From Arthrobacter tumbae (lineage in GTDB: Bacteria > Actinomycetota > Actinomycetes > Actinomycetales > Micrococcaceae): 64,000 bases of DNA. The stretch covers positions 2,232,001-2,296,000 of the forward strand of contig NZ_JAFBCC010000001.1 of the NCBI RefSeq assembly GCF_016907495.1. The letters are read 5' to 3'. How positions within the stretch are numbered: the stretch's first letter is position 1; each line of letters starts with the position of its first letter. The position numbers and the translations under genes were made by a program. Positions 8,539 to 16,695 of the stretch are shown here, one piece after another. The notes under the pieces are model-generated. The model saw only the letters and a program-made list of their open reading frames with translations. It did not search any database and had not been told where the DNA came from.

Positions 8539-10440
8539 ATGGATGATCAGAATCTGGACAGCGTGTTCACGCGGGTTCGGGATGTTGTGCGCTCGGATGC
8601 GGACCTGGACGGGCCGAGCTGGGTCGACTACAACCGCCGCTTCGATACCCATTTTCCGGAGCTGTACCGGCTCTTCGAGTTGCTGTACGGAGACAGGGAC
8701 GACTGGCTGGACCAGCTAACCCGACTCGTGCTCCTGACCGCACGATCCTGGGTCTCCCGGACGCCCGAACAGAAGCTGATCGATGAAGAACAGGAGCGGG
8801 AACCGACGTGGTTCCTGTCCGAGGAGATGCTGGGAGGGGTCTGCTACGTCGACAGGTATGCCGGGAACCTTGATGGCGTGCGCAAGCGCATCCCGTACTT
8901 CAAGGAGCTGGGTCTTACCTACCTGCACCTGATGCCGCTGTTCCTGGCTCCGGAACCGCATTCCGACGGCGGCTATGCAGTTTCCAGCTACCGTGAGGTC
9001 AATCCAGACCTTGGCACAATGGCGGAGCTCCGCGAATTGGCTGCGGAGCTTCGGAGCGAAGGCATCAGCCTCGTGGTCGACTTCATCTTCAACCACACCT
9101 CGAACGAGCACATCTGGGCGCGCAAGGCAGCCCAGGGAGATCCCCACTACAGCAACTATTACTGGATCTTCCCCGACCGCACCATGCCGGACGCGTTCGA
9201 GGCCCATGCGCGGGAAATCTTCCCTGACGACCACCCCGGATCCTTCGTCCAACTCGAGGACGGACGCTGGGTCTGGGCGACCTTCCACAGCTACCAGTGG
9301 GACCTGAACTACTCGAACCCCGAAGTGTTCCGCGCAATGGCTGAGGAGATGCTTTTCCTGGCCAACCAGGGGATAGGCATCCTGCGTATGGACGCCGTCG
9401 CGTTCATCTGGAAGGAACTCGGCACCTCATGCGAGAACCTGCCCCAGGCACACCTTCTCCTGCAGGCTTTCAACGCCGTGTGCCGGCTGGCGGCGCCGTC
9501 ACTGCTCTTCAAGTCCGAGGCAATCGTGCACCCGGATCAGGTAGCCGAGTACATCGCCCCGGGAGAGTGCCAGCTCTCCTACAATCCCCTGCAGATGGCA
9601 TTGATCTGGAATTCAATGGCCACCCGGGACGTCTCGCTGCTTTCGCAGGCGCTGGAGCGGCGGCACAACCTGCCGGAGGGTACGTCCTGGGTGAATTACG
9701 TCCGGAGCCATGATGACATCGGCTGGACTTTTGCCGACGAGGACGCCGCCGAGCTCGGCATCAACGGGTTCGAACACCGCCGGTTCCTCAACTCTTTCTA
9801 CGTCAACCGCTTCGCAGGCAGCTTTGCCCACGGAGTTCCCTTCCAGGACAACCCCAAGACCGGAGACTGCCGGATCTCCGGTACGACGGCGTCGCTCCTG
9901 GGCATGGAGCAGGAACCGGCCGCCGCTGTTGAGCGGATCATGCTCGCGCATTCAATCATCCTGAGCACGGGCGGTGTTCCGCTGATCTATCTGGGAGACG
10001 AAGTGGCGCAGGAGAACGATTACGCCTATGCAGGGGAGGCCGGGCATGAGGCTGATAGCCGCTGGGTGCACCGGCCGCGCTATCCCGCGGAGAGCTACGC
10101 GCGGAGAGCCGACTCGACGACGCCACAGGGCACCTTGTACTCGGGGCTTAAAGTGCTCCTGTCGGTCCGGACCGCCACTCCTGAGTTCGCCGGAACCCAC
10201 CTGATCGATTTCTTCACCGGGAACCGGCACGTGCTCGGGTACCAAAGGCCGGGAGATACGACGGTGGTGCTTGTGCTGGCGAATTTTGCCGATGATAGCC
10301 AGACGATCTCGGCCGAGACGCTGTCGGGCTTCAACCCCACGGGCGTCAACCTGGTCACCGGTAAGCGCGTTGGGCTTGAGGTCGGAATCCAGCTCGCTCC
10401 CCGCAGCTTCCTCTGGCTGCGAGTGGCTCTCACGTCCTGA
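8539..10440 (+). CDS. amylosucrase-type GH13 enzyme
   Basis: A 633-residue GH13 enzyme whose length and motifs fit amylosucrase (GH13_4), which cleaves sucrose and transfers the glucose to an alpha-1,4-glucan, releasing fructose. The N-terminal helical domain (about 1-90) precedes the (beta/alpha)8 barrel. Visible motifs are DFIFNHTSNEH, nucleophile Asp in GILRMDAVAFIW (about 283), acid Glu in LLFKSEAIVHP, and transition-state His-Asp in RSHDDIGWTFADED, all as expected for amylosucrase. The start is ATG 8539; a GTG two codons earlier is possible. Trehalose synthase shares much of this fold but lacks this N-terminal domain. No secretion signal is seen, so it is probably cytoplasmic. Confidence 0.85.
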   Translation: MDDQNLDSVFTRVRDVVRSDADLDGPSWVDYNRRFDTHFPELYRLFELLYGDRDDWLDQLTRLVLLTARSWVSRTPEQKLIDEEQEREPTWFLSEEMLGGVCYVDRYAGNLDGVRKRIPYFKELGLTYLHLMPLFLAPEPHSDGGYAVSSYREVNPDLGTMAELRELAAELRSEGISLVVDFIFNHTSNEHIWARKAAQGDPHYSNYYWIFPDRTMPDAFEAHAREIFPDDHPGSFVQLEDGRWVWATFHSYQWDLNYSNPEVFRAMAEEMLFLANQGIGILRMDAVAFIWKELGTSCENLPQAHLLLQAFNAVCRLAAPSLLFKSEAIVHPDQVAEYIAPGECQLSYNPLQMALIWNSMATRDVSLLSQALERRHNLPEGTSWVNYVRSHDDIGWTFADEDAAELGINGFEHRRFLNSFYVNRFAGSFAHGVPFQDNPKTGDCRISGTTASLLGMEQEPAAAVERIMLAHSIILSTGGVPLIYLGDEVAQENDYAYAGEAGHEADSRWVHRPRYPAESYARRADSTTPQGTLYSGLKVLLSVRTATPEFAGTHLIDFFTGNRHVLGYQRPGDTTVVLVLANFADDSQTISAETLSGFNPTGVNLVTGKRVGLEVGIQLAPRSFLWLRVALTS

Positions 10441-10450
10441 CGGACGTTAT

Positions 10451-10489
10451 ATGTACGGATGTCCACATAATGTGTACGCTTGTACGCAT
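10451..10489 (+). promoter_or_regulatory. putative operator overlapping the start of the acetyltransferase gene
   Basis: This stretch holds four GTAC/GTCC-type half-sites. The clearest is an imperfect dyad ATGTGTACGCTTGTACGCAT at 10470-10489 that ends in the start codon; a weaker dyad lies at 10451-10468. CATAAT at 10465-10470 could be a -10 element, giving a very short leader. A TetR gene lies directly downstream, so this is a plausible site for it. Function is inferred. Confidence 0.35.
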
Positions 10490-11066
10490 GCCGAACTATT
10501 TCGAGGGTGACTCCAGAACAAACCAGGAGCGGATGCTCGCGGGTGATCTATACATCGCTGACGATCCCAACCTTGCCGCCGGTCACCAGAGGGCCGTCAA
10601 GCTGGCCTCCGATTACAACGCGGCGTACGCCCAGGATGTGGACTCCGCCCGACCGATCCTTGAATCCCTTATTGGTCACCTTGGCGAAGGTGCGCACATC
10701 CGCCCGCCGCTTGCCGTGGACTATGGCACGTACATCACCATCGGCACGGGGACCTTCATCAACTGCAACTTCACCGCGCTGGACGTCGCTCCCATTGTCA
10801 TCGGCCGGGACTGCCAGATCGGTCCCAACGTGCAGCTGCTGACTCCCACGCATCCGGTCGAGCCGCAGCCGCGCCGTGACAAACTCGAAGCGGCCCTTCC
10901 CATCACTATCGGGGACAACGTGTGGCTCGGCGGCGGAGCCATTGTGCTGCCGGGAGTCACGATCGGTGAGAACAGCGTCATTGGTGCCGGCGCCGTCGTC
11001 ACGAAGGATGTCCCGGCGAACGTCGTCGCCGTGGGGAATCCTGCCCGCGTGATCCGGGAGATCTAG
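10488..11066 (+). CDS. sugar O-acetyltransferase (maltose/galactoside acetyltransferase type)
   Basis: A 192-residue left-handed beta-helix acetyltransferase. The N-terminal Mac domain contains ERMLAGDLYIADD; hexapeptide repeats follow, with the family signature near VWLGGGAIVLPGVTIGENS and the end GNPARVIREI. Such enzymes transfer acetyl from acetyl-CoA to maltose, glucose or galactosides, often to divert unused sugar for export. The ATG at 10488 fits the family start (MPNYFEG); an upstream ATG at 10470 lies inside the promoter palindrome. A TetR regulator begins four bases after its stop, and an MFS exporter follows, which fits acetylation coupled to efflux. The catalytic His lies in the LLTPTHPVEPQ segment. 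Confidence 0.88.
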   Translation: MPNYFEGDSRTNQERMLAGDLYIADDPNLAAGHQRAVKLASDYNAAYAQDVDSARPILESLIGHLGEGAHIRPPLAVDYGTYITIGTGTFINCNFTALDVAPIVIGRDCQIGPNVQLLTPTHPVEPQPRRDKLEAALPITIGDNVWLGGGAIVLPGVTIGENSVIGAGAVVTKDVPANVVAVGNPARVIREI

Positions 11067-11070
11067 CTCA

Positions 11071-11625
11071 ATGAGCCAGCGCAGGCATGATCCGGACCGG
11101 CGGGACAGGATCATCGACAGCGCATTGGCAACAATCGCCGAGCATGGGGTGGCCGGAACCACGCACCGCAAGGTGGCGAAGCATGCTGATGTGCCGCTCG
11201 GCTCCATGACCTACCACTTCGCAGACATGGATGAGCTGCTCCGCGAGGCGTTCACCCGATACGCCAGCCGTATCGCCCGGCGTTTTGCGGACCGCTTGGC
11301 AGCCGTGTCCGGCACGAACCAACTGGTGGCTGCGATTGCCGAGCTTGTGCATCACGACCTCAGCAAGAGCCCCGAGGATGTGGTGCTCACCCTGGAGCTG
11401 TACACACTGGCTGCGCGGAAGCCGGCCTTCCGGCGGATCACCCATGACTGGATGAGGCAGAGCCGCGCTGTCCTTGAGCGGCACATGGATGCAACCGCAG
11501 CATTCGAGGTGGACGCGCTGATCGAGGGACTCTTCATCCACGTGAGCCTTGACCAGCACCCCCGCTCCCGGGCAGGCACCGAACGGGCGGTTCGGCGCTT
11601 CCTCTCCGACGCGCCCGCGCCCTGA
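11071..11625 (+). CDS. TetR-family transcriptional regulator
   Basis: A 184-residue regulator. The N-terminal helix-turn-helix is clear: RDRIIDSALATIAEHGVAG followed by TTHRKVAKHADVPLGSMTYHF, where the YHF/YYHF-like end marks the recognition helix. The C-terminal ligand domain is divergent, as usual. It begins four bases after the acetyltransferase stop and the MFS transporter gene begins 40 bases after its own stop, so it sits inside the operon it probably controls. The repeat cluster at 10451-10489 is the candidate operator. Ligand unknown. Confidence 0.88.
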   Translation: MSQRRHDPDRRDRIIDSALATIAEHGVAGTTHRKVAKHADVPLGSMTYHFADMDELLREAFTRYASRIARRFADRLAAVSGTNQLVAAIAELVHHDLSKSPEDVVLTLELYTLAARKPAFRRITHDWMRQSRAVLERHMDATAAFEVDALIEGLFIHVSLDQHPRSRAGTERAVRRFLSDAPAP

Positions 11626-11665
11626 ACGTGCCCCGATCACCGGAACCATTTCTAGAAAGACAATC

Positions 11666-12895
11666 ATGAGCTCAATGACCACCGAGCAGCGCGTAGCTGT
11701 TCCACGGGAAGCACGGAACGCACGGATCGCCGTCGCTGTGCTGTTCTTCACGAATGGCGCCATCTTCGCCAACCTCCTGCCGCGCTATCCGGAGATCAAG
11801 CAGGACCTTGGGCTCAGTAACGCAGAGTACGGGCTGGCCGTCGCGTCCTTTCCGCTGGGCGCGCTGATCGCCGGGTTGGCCGCGGCAACGCTCATCCGCC
11901 GATTCCGGTCCTCCAGAGTGGCGGTGGCCGGGACACTGTTTGTTGCGGTGGGAGTGCTGATTGCGGGCGTTTCACCGACCTGGGTTGCCCTGGCGTCCGC
12001 GCTGTTCTTCGCCGGTGCAATGGATGCGGTGACCGACGTGGCGCAGAACTCACACGGATTGCGGGTGCAGCGGTTGTACGGCCGGTCCATCCTCAACTCG
12101 TTCCATGCCGTGTGGTCCATCGGAGCTGTCGCCGGTGGGCTGATGGGAGGGTTGGCAGGTGCACTCGATCTACCGCGCGGAATCCATCTGTCGGTGACCG
12201 GCGCCCTCTGCGTCGCAGCCGTGTTGATCGCCTACCGGTTCCTCCTGGCCGGTCCGGAGCCCGTCGAGCGGGCGGTGGTGCCTCCAAGCCCCGATGTCCA
12301 CGGCAGGGCCCCCAAGATGCGGCGGACCGGGCCGTACCTCACACTTGCTGCGCTGGTGTTCATCGCGGTCGGCGGGACGCTGGTCGAGGATGCCGGCAGC
12401 ACGTGGGCGGCGGTCTACCTCTCGGGGCAACTGGATGCCAGTGTCAGCATCGCTGCCCTCGGTTTTGTGGCGATGGTGGGCGCGCAGTTCATTGGGCGCC
12501 TGCTGGGCGACGGGCTCGTGGACCGCTTCGGGCAGCGCGCGGTCGCCCGGGCGGGCGGGGTGATTGTTTTCCTCGGTATGGGAGCGGCGCTCGCCTTTCC
12601 GTCCGTCGCAGGGACGATCATCGGGTTCGGTCTCGCCGGCTTCGGTGTTGCCACGTTGGTGCCAGCCGCCATGCACGGCGCCGATGAGCTGCGCGGGCTG
12701 CGGCCCGGGACCGGTTTGACGGTGATCAGTTGGCTCATGCGCGTGGGTTTCCTGGTGTCACCGCCCGTCGTCGGCCTGATCGCCGATACCCTCAGCCTGC
12801 GCGTAGGACTCCTGGTGGTGCCGTTCGCAGGGTTGCTGGTTATCCTGCTGGCTGGTGTGCTGTCCGCGGACCGGGCGAAGCAGCACCGGTCCTGA
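11666..12895 (+). CDS. major facilitator superfamily transporter
   Basis: A 409-residue membrane protein with about 12 hydrophobic segments in two halves, starting with FTNGAIFANLLPRYPEIK and including the inter-half loop near residues 195-215. The N-half motif LGLSNAEYGLAVASFPLGALIAG resembles the fucose/inner-membrane YbjJ-like MFS branch in actinobacteria. ATG 11666 is used; an ATG three codons later is an equally possible start. Upstream AGAAAGA is a weak ribosome site. As the last gene of the acetyltransferase-TetR cluster it may export acetylated sugar or a toxic compound; the substrate cannot be read. Confidence 0.82.
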   Translation: MSSMTTEQRVAVPREARNARIAVAVLFFTNGAIFANLLPRYPEIKQDLGLSNAEYGLAVASFPLGALIAGLAAATLIRRFRSSRVAVAGTLFVAVGVLIAGVSPTWVALASALFFAGAMDAVTDVAQNSHGLRVQRLYGRSILNSFHAVWSIGAVAGGLMGGLAGALDLPRGIHLSVTGALCVAAVLIAYRFLLAGPEPVERAVVPPSPDVHGRAPKMRRTGPYLTLAALVFIAVGGTLVEDAGSTWAAVYLSGQLDASVSIAALGFVAMVGAQFIGRLLGDGLVDRFGQRAVARAGGVIVFLGMGAALAFPSVAGTIIGFGLAGFGVATLVPAAMHGADELRGLRPGTGLTVISWLMRVGFLVSPPVVGLIADTLSLRVGLLVVPFAGLLVILLAGVLSADRAKQHRS

Positions 12896-12952
12896 ATCGC
12901 TAGATCCTACACTGTCACTCACGGGACTGTGCCACAACGAGGGCACAAAAAG

Positions 12953-13025
12953 AGCCTCCTGCCAGAGTCGAACTGGCGACCTTCTCATTACGAGTGAGAC
13001 GCTCTACCGACTGAGCTAAGGAGGC
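12953..13025 (-). tRNA. tRNA-Thr(CGT)
   Basis: A cloverleaf is readable on the minus strand: acceptor GCCTCCT pairs with AGGAGGC and the discriminator is U. The anticodon stem TCTCA/TGAGA encloses loop CTCGTAA, giving anticodon CGT (reads ACG). The T arm contains GTTCGACTC. CCA is not encoded. Confidence 0.95.
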
Positions 13026-13105
13026 TGGCGCGGGTGAACTTCGCTAGCGCAAAGGCTCATTCCACAAGGAATAACTCTATAAGAGCATAAGCTCACCGGT
13101 CAAAA

Positions 13106-14653
13106 TCAGCAGCGGACGCTCATCTCGGGCACGGTGCCGTCGATCAGGAAATCATCGACGAGGGACTCGATGCACTCGCCGGAGCGGCCGTAGGCGGTAT
13201 GCCCCTGCCCCTCCCAGGTCACGTGAACGGCGGATTCGAGCTGGTCCGCGAGGGCCAGCGACCACTCATAGGGTGTCGCGGGATCCCCTGTGGTTCCAAT
13301 CACGAGCATCGGCGGCGCATCCGGTGCGCTGGCCGGGGAGGGCTCCAGCACCGGTTCGTGTGCCCACTCCTTGCAGGCGAGCGCGCCGTAGCTCAGGTAC
13401 TCGCCGAAGACCGCAGATGACGCTTCGAGCGCTTCCGCCTGTTCCGCCATGACCGCCGGGTCGGCCGGCATGGGGTAATCGAGGCAGGTGACCGCCGTGA
13501 AGGCGGCGGACGCGTTGGTCAGGTAGTCGCCGTTGGGTTCCCGCTCCGCGCCGAGATCAGCGAAGCGGAGGAATTCCGTGGGGTCACCCTGCAACGCCCG
13601 GTCGATCGCCGCGGTCAGGGCAGGCCAGCTGGCACTGTCATACAGCGGAAGCACGAAGCCCTGAAAGAACGTCCCAATGGTGACCGGACGTCCGTCGGCA
13701 GCCGTCATGGGGCTCTCCTCAACGGACTCGAAGAGGTCATCCACTACGGCCACACCGGCATCCACATCACCGGGAAGCGGGCACTCGCTTTGGCTTTGGC
13801 AGTCGGCGACGTAACTGCGCAGCGCCTCATCGAATGCCGCGACCTGCCCGGCAGTGATCTCCGCCGAGCTCAGGGAAGGGTCTACGGCGCCATCGAGCAC
13901 AAAGCGCCCGACGTTGTCGGGGAACAGCTCCGCATAGGCGGCGCCCAGCTGAGTGCCGTAGGAAAACCCGAGGTAGTCCAGCTGTTCCTCGCCCACAAGG
14001 GCGCGCAGGATGTCCATGTCCTTCGCGGCGCTGACGGTGTCGATGTAGCCCAGTAACTCACCGGTGCGCTCGGCGCACAGCTCTGCGTACTCGGCTGAGT
14101 CCGCTTCGAGGATCTCGAGGGCTTCCTCGTCGGTGGCATCCGGCGGAATCGTCTCGGTACGGGCTTCGTCGCGTTCTTCGTCCGTCAGGCATTCCACTGC
14201 GGACGACCGGTTGACCCCGCGCGGATCAAAGCCCACCACGTCGTAGGACTGACGTAGCCGGTCGCTGAGGATGAACTCAGCGGAGTCACGGACCAGGTTA
14301 TAGCCGGAAGCTCCCGGCCCGCCCGGATTCACCAGGAGCGAGCCCTGGGCATCCCCTGACGCATCAAGGCGGATAGCGGCGATCTCGATCGATTCCCGCC
14401 CCGGATCACTGTAATCAAGAGGAACGTCGACTGTCGCGCAAGCGAGATCCTCTTCGCACTCCTCCCAGACGACCTCCTGCGAGTAGAACTCCTGAAGGTC
14501 TTCGGGAACCTCGCCGATAACTTCGGCCGGCGCTGTCGCCGCGCCGGTCTCCGGACCCGCTGTGCACCCGGAAAGCACCAGAGCAACGACGACGGCGGCA
14601 GTACCTGCCAGCGCACGCAGCGGGGAGCGGCGCGCGGGTTGGGAGTGGGTCAC
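13106..14653 (-). CDS. alpha/beta-hydrolase lipoprotein, TAP-like tripeptidyl aminopeptidase
   Basis: A 515-residue exported hydrolase. The N-terminus has a basic start, a hydrophobic core (about 12-28) and lipobox LSGC, so it should be lipidated at Cys 29 and anchored outside the membrane. The nucleophile elbow GFSYGTQLG lies near residue 227. The TAP-like C-terminal domain carries LVIGTTGDPATPYEWS (Asp) and WEGQGHTAYGRS (His), completing the triad. This matches secreted tripeptidyl aminopeptidases of Streptomyces and the mycobacterial SlpD/CaeA group, which cleave peptides or esters. Its start overlaps the holB stop by four bases, making it the last gene of tmk-holB-hydrolase. Confidence 0.9.
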   Translation of the reverse strand: MTHSQPARRSPLRALAGTAAVVVALVLSGCTAGPETGAATAPAEVIGEVPEDLQEFYSQEVVWEECEEDLACATVDVPLDYSDPGRESIEIAAIRLDASGDAQGSLLVNPGGPGASGYNLVRDSAEFILSDRLRQSYDVVGFDPRGVNRSSAVECLTDEERDEARTETIPPDATDEEALEILEADSAEYAELCAERTGELLGYIDTVSAAKDMDILRALVGEEQLDYLGFSYGTQLGAAYAELFPDNVGRFVLDGAVDPSLSSAEITAGQVAAFDEALRSYVADCQSQSECPLPGDVDAGVAVVDDLFESVEESPMTAADGRPVTIGTFFQGFVLPLYDSASWPALTAAIDRALQGDPTEFLRFADLGAEREPNGDYLTNASAAFTAVTCLDYPMPADPAVMAEQAEALEASSAVFGEYLSYGALACKEWAHEPVLEPSPASAPDAPPMLVIGTTGDPATPYEWSLALADQLESAVHVTWEGQGHTAYGRSGECIESLVDDFLIDGTVPEMSVRC

Positions 14654-15813
14654 GCGGAAAGTTCCTTCTCTGGCAGCAGGCTGACGGCCATCGCTTCGAT
14701 GGCCAGCAGGGGGGCAACATTGGTTCCAACGATCCGCGTGCGCACTTTGTTGATGGCCTCAATGCGCCCGAGGGTCTGCTCCGGCGTGCCGTGTTCGGCA
14801 TAGCGCTCGAGCTCAGGCCGCAGCGGCTCGTTCACCAGGTACCCGGAGGTGCCGAGCTGCAACATGAGGATGTCACGGTAGAACGAGGTGAGATCGGTCA
14901 GTGCGCGGTCGAAATAGTCGTTCTTCGAGCGCTTGGCCCGCCGGTTCTGATCGTCCTCGAGCCGCTTGACCTGCGCACGGATGGCAGGCGGAAGAGTGCC
15001 GGATGTGGGCGCGCCCAGCGAGACCAGCAGCGCGGCCTTTTCTTCGGCGTCACGTTGCTCGAAAGAGCTCTGCGCCTCGGCTTCAGCGAGCTTCACGAGA
15101 TCCGCAGCTGCCCTCATGGCACCAGCGATATTGCGCAGGTTCAGGGGTAGCCGCACGATCTGGTTGCGCCGCTCGCGGGCATCGGTGTCCGTGGCGAGGC
15201 GCTTCGCCACTCCGATGTGGCTCTGCGCGGCGCGGGCTGCAGCTTCGGCGATGATCGGGTCGATGCCGTCACGCTTCACCAGCAGGTCCGTCACGGCCTC
15301 GACCGGTGGAACCCGCAGGCTGACTGAGCGGCAGCGGGAACGAATGGTGACCAGCACGTCTCCGGGGCTGGGCGCGCAGAGCAGCCAGATGGTGCGCGGA
15401 GGCGGTTCCTCGATCGCCTTCAGAAGGACGTTGGTGCTGCGTTCCTGCATGCGGTCGGCGTCTTCAACGATGATGACGCGCCACCGGCCGGTGGACGGTT
15501 TGTCCTGCGCCTTCCGCACCAGCTCGCGGGCCTCGTCGATGCTGATGGTGACCTTCTCGGTGGTCACGTTGGTGACGTCGGCATGCGAGCCGGCCAACGC
15601 CGTCGTGCAGGCCTTGCACTCTCCGCAGCCGCGCTCCTCGAGCAGCGGCCGGTCGCAGAGCAGCGCCGCGGCGAAGGCCCGCGCGGCGTTGGAGCGGCCC
15701 GAGCCGGGCGGCCCGGTGAACAGCCACGCGTGATTGGGCTGGTTCGCGGCGGCAGCACGGCGCAGTTGTTCGACGGCGGCGGCCTGACCGGTCAGGAAGG
15801 TCCAGACGCTCAT
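14650..15813 (-). CDS. holB: DNA polymerase III subunit delta prime
   Basis: A 387-residue AAA+ clamp-loader subunit. The P-loop-like segment GPPGSGRSNAARAF is present with Arg in place of the usual Lys, in line with delta prime not hydrolysing ATP. A Cys cluster (GCGECKAC) forms the zinc module, and TRWRVIIVEDADRMQ-type and KAIEEPPPRTIWLLC segments match sensor and SRC regions (SRC is replaced by RSRCRSV). It loads the sliding clamp with gamma/tau and delta subunits. It overlaps tmk upstream and the hydrolase gene downstream by four bases each, the usual tmk-holB order. Confidence 0.92.
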   Translation of the reverse strand: MSVWTFLTGQAAAVEQLRRAAAANQPNHAWLFTGPPGSGRSNAARAFAAALLCDRPLLEERGCGECKACTTALAGSHADVTNVTTEKVTISIDEARELVRKAQDKPSTGRWRVIIVEDADRMQERSTNVLLKAIEEPPPRTIWLLCAPSPGDVLVTIRSRCRSVSLRVPPVEAVTDLLVKRDGIDPIIAEAAARAAQSHIGVAKRLATDTDARERRNQIVRLPLNLRNIAGAMRAAADLVKLAEAEAQSSFEQRDAEEKAALLVSLGAPTSGTLPPAIRAQVKRLEDDQNRRAKRSKNDYFDRALTDLTSFYRDILMLQLGTSGYLVNEPLRPELERYAEHGTPEQTLGRIEAINKVRTRIVGTNVAPLLAIEAMAVSLLPEKELSA

Positions 15814-16457
15814 GCCACACGCTCCCGCACGGCGCCCGCGATTATCGCTGCCAGCTCATCAACGGGATCCGACGCGTTCAGCACCAGATATGCCTCCGGA
15901 TTCAACGCTGCCTGGTCCCGGAAAGCGGCGCGGATCTGCTCGTGGAAGGAGTCCGGCTCCGACTCCATGCGGTCCTCCTGCGCTGCCGTGGAGGTTCGAC
16001 GGCCGCGGCCTTCCACGTGGTCAACATCCAGCAACACCGTCAGATCCGGCCGGAGCCCCTCCACCGCCCAGAGGTTGATCCCCAGCACGCTCTCCGCGCC
16101 GAGACCGCGGCCTACGCCTTGGTAGGCCACGGAGGAGTCGATATATCTGTCACAGATGACGACGTCGCCGCGCTCCAGAGCGGGCCGGATCACCTGATGC
16201 ACGTGTGCGGCACGCGAAGCGGCGAATATCAGTGCTTCCGTCCGCGCGTCGATGTACCCGTGCCCGTGATCAAGCACGAGGGAACGCAGCTTCTCACCGA
16301 TTTCGGTGCCACCGGGCTCGCGGGTGCGCACCACCGTTTGGCCGTCAGCCTGAAGTAACTCCGCCAAGCGCACAGCCTGCGTGGACTTACCGGCGCTGTC
16401 TCCGCCCTCGAAGGCAATGAACATGCCGCGGGTAGGGCGGGGAGTCTGGGATGTCAC
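15810..16457 (-). CDS. tmk: thymidylate kinase
   Basis: A 215-residue dTMP kinase that makes dTDP for DNA synthesis. The P-loop is FEGGDSAGKSTQAVRLAELL near residue 15, followed by the DRx-type motif TREPGGTEIGEKLRSLVLD and the substrate segment DRYIDSSVAYQGVGRGLG. The LID region RTSTAAQEDRME contains few basic residues. ATG 16457 starts just downstream of a short gap; the stop overlaps holB by four bases (ATGA), so it leads the three-gene operon read leftward. Confidence 0.95.
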   Translation of the reverse strand: MTSQTPRPTRGMFIAFEGGDSAGKSTQAVRLAELLQADGQTVVRTREPGGTEIGEKLRSLVLDHGHGYIDARTEALIFAASRAAHVHQVIRPALERGDVVICDRYIDSSVAYQGVGRGLGAESVLGINLWAVEGLRPDLTVLLDVDHVEGRGRRTSTAAQEDRMESEPDSFHEQIRAAFRDQAALNPEAYLVLNASDPVDELAAIIAGAVRERVA

Positions 16458-16593
16458 TGGATCAGCCTACCGACTCAGCCTGACAGGCCGCGCGGCCTGT
16501 GGAGAACATACGGAATCAATCCGCCGGGCGGTGCAGGGCAATTCCTGCAGTGGGCCACCACGGTGCTGAAGCAGCCTCTGACATCCGACCCAA

Positions 16594-16618
16594 GAAAGTG
16601 CATGCAGCATGCACTTTC
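16594..16618. promoter_or_regulatory. 25-base perfect palindrome upstream of the gamma-synthase gene
   Basis: Two 12-base arms (GAAAGTGCATGC and its exact complement GCATGCACTTTC) meet at a single central A at 16606. The site lies 78 bases before the PLP-enzyme start and about 140 bases before the divergent tmk start. The length and perfect symmetry suggest an operator for a dimeric or tetrameric regulator, not a terminator, since no T-run follows. Confidence 0.5.
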
Positions 16619-16695
16619 CGGGAACGCCGTACCGGGTGCGCAGCTGCGCATCGTCACGGTTTCAGCGCTTCGAAACCGCCAATTACGCTTGCACC

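Noticed and set aside
15564..15758. Loss of the P-loop Lys in holB read as gene decay
   Set aside because: Delta prime subunits often lack the Lys and do not hydrolyse ATP; the rest of the gene is intact.
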